Source: Capsaspora owczarzaki ATCC 30864
Lineage: Eukaryota; Opisthokonta; Filasterea
Reading direction: 5' to 3'
DNA length: 64,000 bases
Assembly (NCBI RefSeq): GCF_000151315.2
Contig: NW_011887294.1
Coordinates: forward strand, 1,632,460 to 1,696,459
How positions within the stretch are numbered: position 1 is the stretch's first letter; each line of letters opens with the position of its first letter. The notes below the pieces were generated by a model. The model ran no database searches and was not told the DNA's origin. It worked only from the letters and a program-made list of their open reading frames with translations. The position numbers were made by a program, and so were the translations under genes. Below are positions 59,215-64,000 of the stretch, piece after piece.

Positions 59215-62200
59215 ATGTTCGTCAAGAAGCGTGGTACGTTTTTTTCTTCCTTCCTGCCTTCCTGCCTTCTTGCTGTGCGCAACAACTCTTCTGTGCATGG
59301 TTTTCTCTTCATCTTTGTGACTATCGCAATCCCCTTGGAGCGGATCTGTCCATGAGCAACGGGTGATGATCCGCTTTTTAAATTTTTGGCGCCCATTTTC
59401 CCGCGTAAAATTTTCCCGCGTTTTTTTTCTCCGGTTGTTTCTTTCACCCATCTGCCCTTCAGTTACCTCGCCGACATCGGCAAACACTTGAAACATGTTG
59501 CCAACAGTGTGGATGACACATGGGCTTTGTAGCATCGCGCAAACCGAGTGCTGAGTGAGGCTTTGGCGTTTTCATTTCTTTGGCGCCAAAGTTCGCGCGC
59601 TTTTTTTTATTTCATTCAACCACCGCGGTTTGCACGCGTTTTTCAGCATCTTCCTGCTGCGCTTCTGCCATCGCTCCGCTCTGCATACCATCCTTGTATA
59701 TTTTTGTTCAAACCAACAGCAATGAACGGGGATGAAATGGCTTGATTGTCGCGGAATGGGCGTGAAACGAAAATTTTGGCGCGATGCTTAAAAAATTTTG
59801 GCGGGAACCTTGGCGCGCTTTTTTTTCTTTTTTTTTTTTTTTTTCTGTTTGAATTCTGTCTTGTCTGCTTTGTCTTGGCTGAATTAAACGTCTCACCTCG
59901 CTTCCTCTGCCTCCCTTGCCCCTGCCTCTGCTCCTGCTCCTCTTTACAGATGGCCGCACCGAGAAGGTCATGTTCGACAAGATCACCTCGCGTGTCAACA
60001 AGCTCTGCTACGGCTTGAACTCGGACTATGTTGACGCTGTTGAAATCACACAAAAGGTCAGTCACCCAACGCAAACCGGGCCCCTCGCCTCACGTCCAGC
60101 CCCACCAGCCCACCAGCCGTGAACGGTGAATCAGTGACAGTACTGGGATTGCTGGGGGAATGGGATGCTGACCCCCGGCGCCGAGACTGACGCCATAACG
60201 TTCGCACGTGTGCCGTTTGGTTCTTGGCGGTCTCATCACTGTCACAAGCGCTCCAACGCCGTGGCGGTGCAGCCCAGCCTCGATTTCTGCAACATGGAAT
60301 GACCTACATGGCCTTGCTAGTCGATTGGGTGTGGCTTGAGGGTGGATGGGCGCTCGTGGCGCGAGCAGTGTCGTGTCGGCGTTTGCACGTCCTTTCTTGC
60401 GCTTCAACGTCAACGTCAACGTCTCTCCGACCTCTCAACGTCCTGTCCTGAAAAGAAAAAAAATCATGTTCTTGTGTCGACAACATCCTCCCTTTTTTTT
60501 TTTTTTTTTTTTTGCTCACTTGCCTGAAATTCTCCATCACGGTGTCTACCCCGGCGTGACCACCGTCGAGCTGTCTACCCCGGCGTGACCACCGTCGAGC
60601 TCGACACGTTGGCTGCCGAGACGGCCGCGTACCTCACGACCAAGCACCCCGACTATGCCATTCTGGCTGCACGCATTGCCGTGTCCAACCTGCACAAGGA
60701 GACCAAGAAGCAGTTTTCGAGCGTGATGCGCGACCTGTACGAGTACCAAAACCCCAAGACTGGCAAGCCCGCCCCGCTGCTCGCCGACGACGTGTACGAG
60801 ATCATCCAGCGCAACGCCGACATTCTGGACTCTGCCGTCATCTACGATCGCGACTTTAGCTACTCGTACTTTGGCTTCAAGACCCTCGAGCGCTCGTACC
60901 TGCTCAAGCTCCACGGCAAGATTGCCGAGCGTCCCCAGCACATGCTCATGCGCGTGGCTGTGGGCATTCACAAGGAGAACATTGATCTCGTGCTCGAGAC
61001 GTACAACCTCATGTCTGAAAAGTGGTTTACGCACGCCTCGCCCACGCTGTTCAACTCTGGCACGCCCCACCCGCAGCTGTCGTCGTGCTTCCTCCTCACC
61101 ATGAAGGACGACTCGATCGAGGGCATCTACGAGACGCTCAAGACCTGCGCCATGATCTCGAAGACGGCCGGCGGCATTGGCCTCAACGTGCACTGCATTC
61201 GCGCGTCTGGCAGCTACATTGCCGGCACGAACGGCCACTCGAACGGCCTGGTGCCCATGCTCCGCGTGTTCAACACGACTGCACGCTATGTGGACCAGGG
61301 TGGCAACCGCCGCCCCGGTGCCTTTGCCATGTACCTCGAGCCGTGGCATGCCGACGTGTTTGACTTTTTGGAGCTCAAGAAGAACACTGGCAAGGAGGAG
61401 CAGCGCGCCCGCGACCTCTTCTTTGCGCTGTGGATTCCCGATCTCTTTATGAAGCGCGTCGAAGCCGACGGCAACTGGTCGCTCATGTGCCCCCACGAGT
61501 GCCCCGGCCTGGAGGAGACGTACGGCGACAAGTTTGAGGAGCTGTACACCCGCTACGAGCGCGAGGGCAAGGCCCGCAAGGTCATCAAGGCCCAGAAGCT
61601 GTGGTTTGCCATCCTCGAGTCCCAGACGGAGAGCGGCACGCCGTACATGCTGTACAAGGACGCCTGCAACATCAAGTCAAACCAAAAGAACCTCGGCACG
61701 ATCAAGTGCTCCAACCTTTGCACGGAGATTGTCGAGTACAGCTCGCCCGACGAAGTTGCTGTCTGCAACCTTGCCTCGCTGTCGCTGCCCATGTTTGTCC
61801 GCTCAGACCGCACGTACGACTTTAAGAAGCTGCACGAGATCACCCAAGTCGTCACCAAGAACCTCAACCGCATCATTGACATTAACTACTACCCCGTGCC
61901 CGAGGCCGAAAAGTCGAACATGCGCCACCGCCCGATTGGTCTGGGCGTTCAAGGCCTGGCCGACGCCTTTATCCAGATGCGCGTTCCTTTCGACAGCGAG
62001 GATGCCAAGAAGCTCAACCGCGAGATTTTCGAGACCATCTACCACGCCGCCCTCACGGCCTCGGTCGAGATGGCCAAGAAGAGCGGTCCCTACGAGACGT
62101 ACGCCGGCTCTCCGGTCAGCCAGGGCATTCTGCAGCACGACATGTGGGGTGTCAAGGAGACGAGCGGCCTGTGGGACTGGGACGCGCTGCGCGCCCAAAT

Positions 62201-62792
62201 TGCCCAGCATGGCATTCGCAACAGTCTGCTTGTTGCTCCCATGCCCACAGCCTCCACTGCTCAGATTCTCGGCAACAACGAGTCGATCGAGCCCTACACT
62301 AGCAACATTTACACGCGCCGCGTGCTCTCTGGCGAGTTCCAGATTGTCAACCAGCACCTGCTGCACGATCTCATGGAGCTTGGTCTGTGGAACGACCGCA
62401 TGAAGAACAAGATTATCTCTCAGGGCGGCTCGATTGCCGGCATTGAGGAAATCCCCGCCCACATTCGCGCCCTGTACAAGACTGTGTGGGAGCTGTCCCA
62501 AAAGACGCTCATTGACATGGCTGCCGACCGTGGCGCCTACATTGACCAAAGCCAATCGTTCAACGTGCACATTGCCGAGCCCAACTTTGGCAAGCTCACT
62601 TCGATGCACTTTTACGCATGGAAGCGCGGCCTCAAGACCGGCATGTACTACTTGCGTACTCGGCCTGCTGCTAACGCCATCCAGTTTACTGTCGATCAAA
62701 AGGCCCTCGCCGCACCACAAAAAGTGGACGAGGAGGCAGCCATGGTCTGCTCTCTGCAGAACAAGGAGGCTTGCCTGATGTGCAGTGGTTAA
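59215..62792 (+). CDS. RRM1: Ribonucleoside-diphosphate reductase large subunit
   Basis: Class I ribonucleotide reductase alpha chain, which makes dNTPs. Exon 1 (59215-59233, MFVKKR) and exon 2 (59950-60056, [22 protein letters not shown]) join in phase; the last exon runs to 62792. Landmarks: [112 protein letters not shown] and the C-terminal redox pair CLMCSG. All active-site Cys/Asn/Glu motifs are present. At the start of the last exon a perfect 29-bp tandem duplication (60543-60571 and 60572-60600) breaks the frame and leaves its acceptor unclear. Intron 1 holds a cluster of E2F-type sites. Confidence 0.93.
59380..59820. promoter_or_regulatory. Cluster of E2F-type sites in RRM1 intron 1
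   Basis: At least six matches to the E2F core lie within 440 bp: TTTTTGGCGCCC near 59384, TTTTCCCGCG at 59396-59405 and 59411-59420, TTTGGCGCCAAA at 59579-59590, TTTTGGCGCG at 59774-59783 and TTTTGGCGGGAA at 59796-59807. RRM1 is a classical E2F/MBF target in animals and fungi. Confidence 0.7.
60543..60600 (+). repeat. Perfect 29-bp tandem duplication in RRM1
   Basis: The unit beginning tgtctaccccggcgtgacc occurs twice without mismatch. The second copy reads [10 protein letters not shown] in the RRM1 frame; the first copy, read on, is out of frame by 29 bp. Confidence 0.97.
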
Positions 62793-63026
62793 TTGTTTAT
62801 GTGTGTGTGTGTTGTAGTTGGTGTGGTGCTGTTTTTTTCGTTGTGGTGTAGATGTTTAAAATGAATCGCTTTTTTTTTTCTCGCTTTTCTGAAGTGATTC
62901 ATGAGAATTGCATTGCGGCTGTGTCAATTTTGATATCAAAGCCCATTGGACATTGACAAGGCTCCGTGAGGCATTCTCTCTATTTCAAATGCCAATGATG
63001 GCATCCAACATCACAGCGCAAGCGAA

Positions 63027-64000
63027 TCATCCGTTCGTGTTGCTCCTCCCTCTCACCAAGGCCCCCAAATCGCGAACTGAGCCTCTGGGTGGACGGAGCG
63101 GCTGGAGCAAACCCACACAATCGGCAAACGAAGGACGCGCAGAGGGATCCCATTCCCAGGTCGCCAACATTAGCGAGTAGAGCTGTGCAGGACAGGTGGG
63201 TGGTTGTGGCAAACGATCTCCGCGCTTCAGACCCACAAGGTACTGGTCCCGCTCGACATCCGCCCAAGGTGGCTGGCCCATTGTGAAGAGTTCCCCTAAT
63301 TTTCAAGTGCAAGCGTGAGCAACGAAACGTCGTGTTATTCACGAGTGCTTGTGGTTCATCACTCCGCCTTACAAAGCACAACACCATACGAAAATACGTC
63401 CGATTGGCTCGAGAATTTGCGGTAGTTGAGTGTTTCGGGTGCCATCCACTACGATGCACGAATCCGGTGAATACACAAGGACAAGAAACAACACAACCCA
63501 GACTCGACCATTCTCAATCAACCGACTTACGCGAACTGGCAGCTTTTGCTTTGACTGCAACTTGTAGTAGTCCTTGTCATTGAGCTCCCTGGATAGACCA
63601 AAGTCGGCAATCTTGGCCACCAGATGCGAGCCAACAAGGACATTGCGGGCGGCCAGATCACGATGAAGCACTCGTGCTTGCTCCAAATACCCCATGCCCG
63701 CAGCAATACCGGTGGCCACGTGAACATACTCTTCTGGCGACCAGGCAACATCGCACTTTGCCGACTGACGAAGCAGATTGCGCAAATCACCTGTACAGAG
63801 CATACAAGAATCGTAAGTGAGTGAGCGCCAACGAATTCCGCTACACCGCCTGGAGCTACGACTGTACATCAAGGACTTACCGTACGGTACATACTCTAGA
63901 ACGAGCATTTGCGGCTGACCTCGGCCAGCTGGAAGCACTGCGAGGACATTGACAATGTTGGTATGATTTAGCTTGCGCAAGAGCTCGGCTTCCAGCACAA
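63027..64000 (-). CDS. Tyrosine kinase, C-terminal part of catalytic domain (partial, N-terminal part beyond window)
   Basis: Minus-strand exons 64000-63881 (open at the window edge), 63790-63531, 63448-63373 and 63295-63027. The visible part begins in helix C with the Glu of LEAELLRKLNH and passes the hinge VLEYVPYG. The catalytic loop VLHRDLAARNVLV (the HRDLAARN form typical of tyrosine kinases), DFGLSRELNDKDYY with paired activation-loop tyrosines, and LPVRWMAPETL follow, then SDVFSYGVVLWELFTMGQPPW and RPSFADCVGLL. All catalytic residues seen are intact. The tail after the kinase is only about 25 residues. Whether it is a receptor or cytoplasmic kinase cannot be told from this window. Abundant tyrosine kinases are a holozoan hallmark. 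Confidence 0.92.

Noticed and set aside
60542-60570. 29-nt GT-AG intron in RRM1 created by the tandem duplication
   Set aside because: It would restore a readable frame, but 29 nt is shorter than the smallest introns seen here and below normal spliceosomal limits. An assembly or allelic cause is simpler.
60546-62720. Long minus-strand ORFs of 316 and 305 codons opposite RRM1
   Set aside because: They mirror the GC-biased codons of the strongly conserved RRM1 exon and show no protein family features.

Overview
The window is intron-rich, compact nuclear DNA of a unicellular eukaryote, most likely a close relative of animals. Most genes have several short GT-AG introns (roughly 60-300 bp) and intergenic gaps are usually 100-600 bp. 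Codons are GC-leaning, with homopolymer runs and simple repeats confined mostly to introns and spacers. A tyrosine-kinase catalytic domain (HRDLAARN) at the right edge, together with Ragulator, Mis18BP1-like, mtTFB-like and MOF-like genes, points to a holozoan such as Capsaspora. That placement is inference; no rRNA or tRNA gene is present to test it.

Left third (1-20.9 kb): ARL2 GTPase (5' end cut off), an unrecognised 206-aa protein (minus), gamma-glutamyltransferase, ADAT3 (tRNA deaminase partner), inositol-pentakisphosphate 2-kinase, VPS54 (GARP tether), a fungal-type acyl-CoA desaturase with a C-terminal cytochrome b5, an unrecognised 208-aa protein (minus) and the KAT8/MOF acetyltransferase. 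Middle (21-43 kb): UTP7/WDR46 (SSU processome), a Mis18BP1/KNL2-like centromere factor (minus), methionine sulfoxide reductase A (minus), a diverged IRP1/aconitase-like protein, an unrecognised protein with LDELL motifs, exonuclease 1, and a mitochondrial TFB-type rRNA-dimethylase-like protein (minus). Right third (43.5-64 kb): a giant UBR1-type N-recognin, PP2A B56 regulatory subunit (minus), LAMTOR5, ribonucleotide reductase large subunit and a partial tyrosine kinase (minus).

The genes are mostly housekeeping and do not form a pathway cluster. The strongest cross-gene signal is regulatory. E2F-type sites occur by the three S-phase/centromere genes (RRM1, EXO1, Mis18BP1), and RRM1 and Mis18BP1 share an almost identical longer module. 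Two proteins look like pseudo-enzymes: the aconitase-like protein keeps its Fe-S cysteines and arginines but has lost catalytic Asp/His/Ser residues, and the desaturase has lost two histidines of its third His box. Several genes carry small reading-frame anomalies (1-bp shifts, and perfect 28-, 29- and about 46-bp tandem duplications). These may be real alleles or assembly faults and should be checked before protein models are trusted. Splice models were built by hand from reading frame, phase and family conservation.
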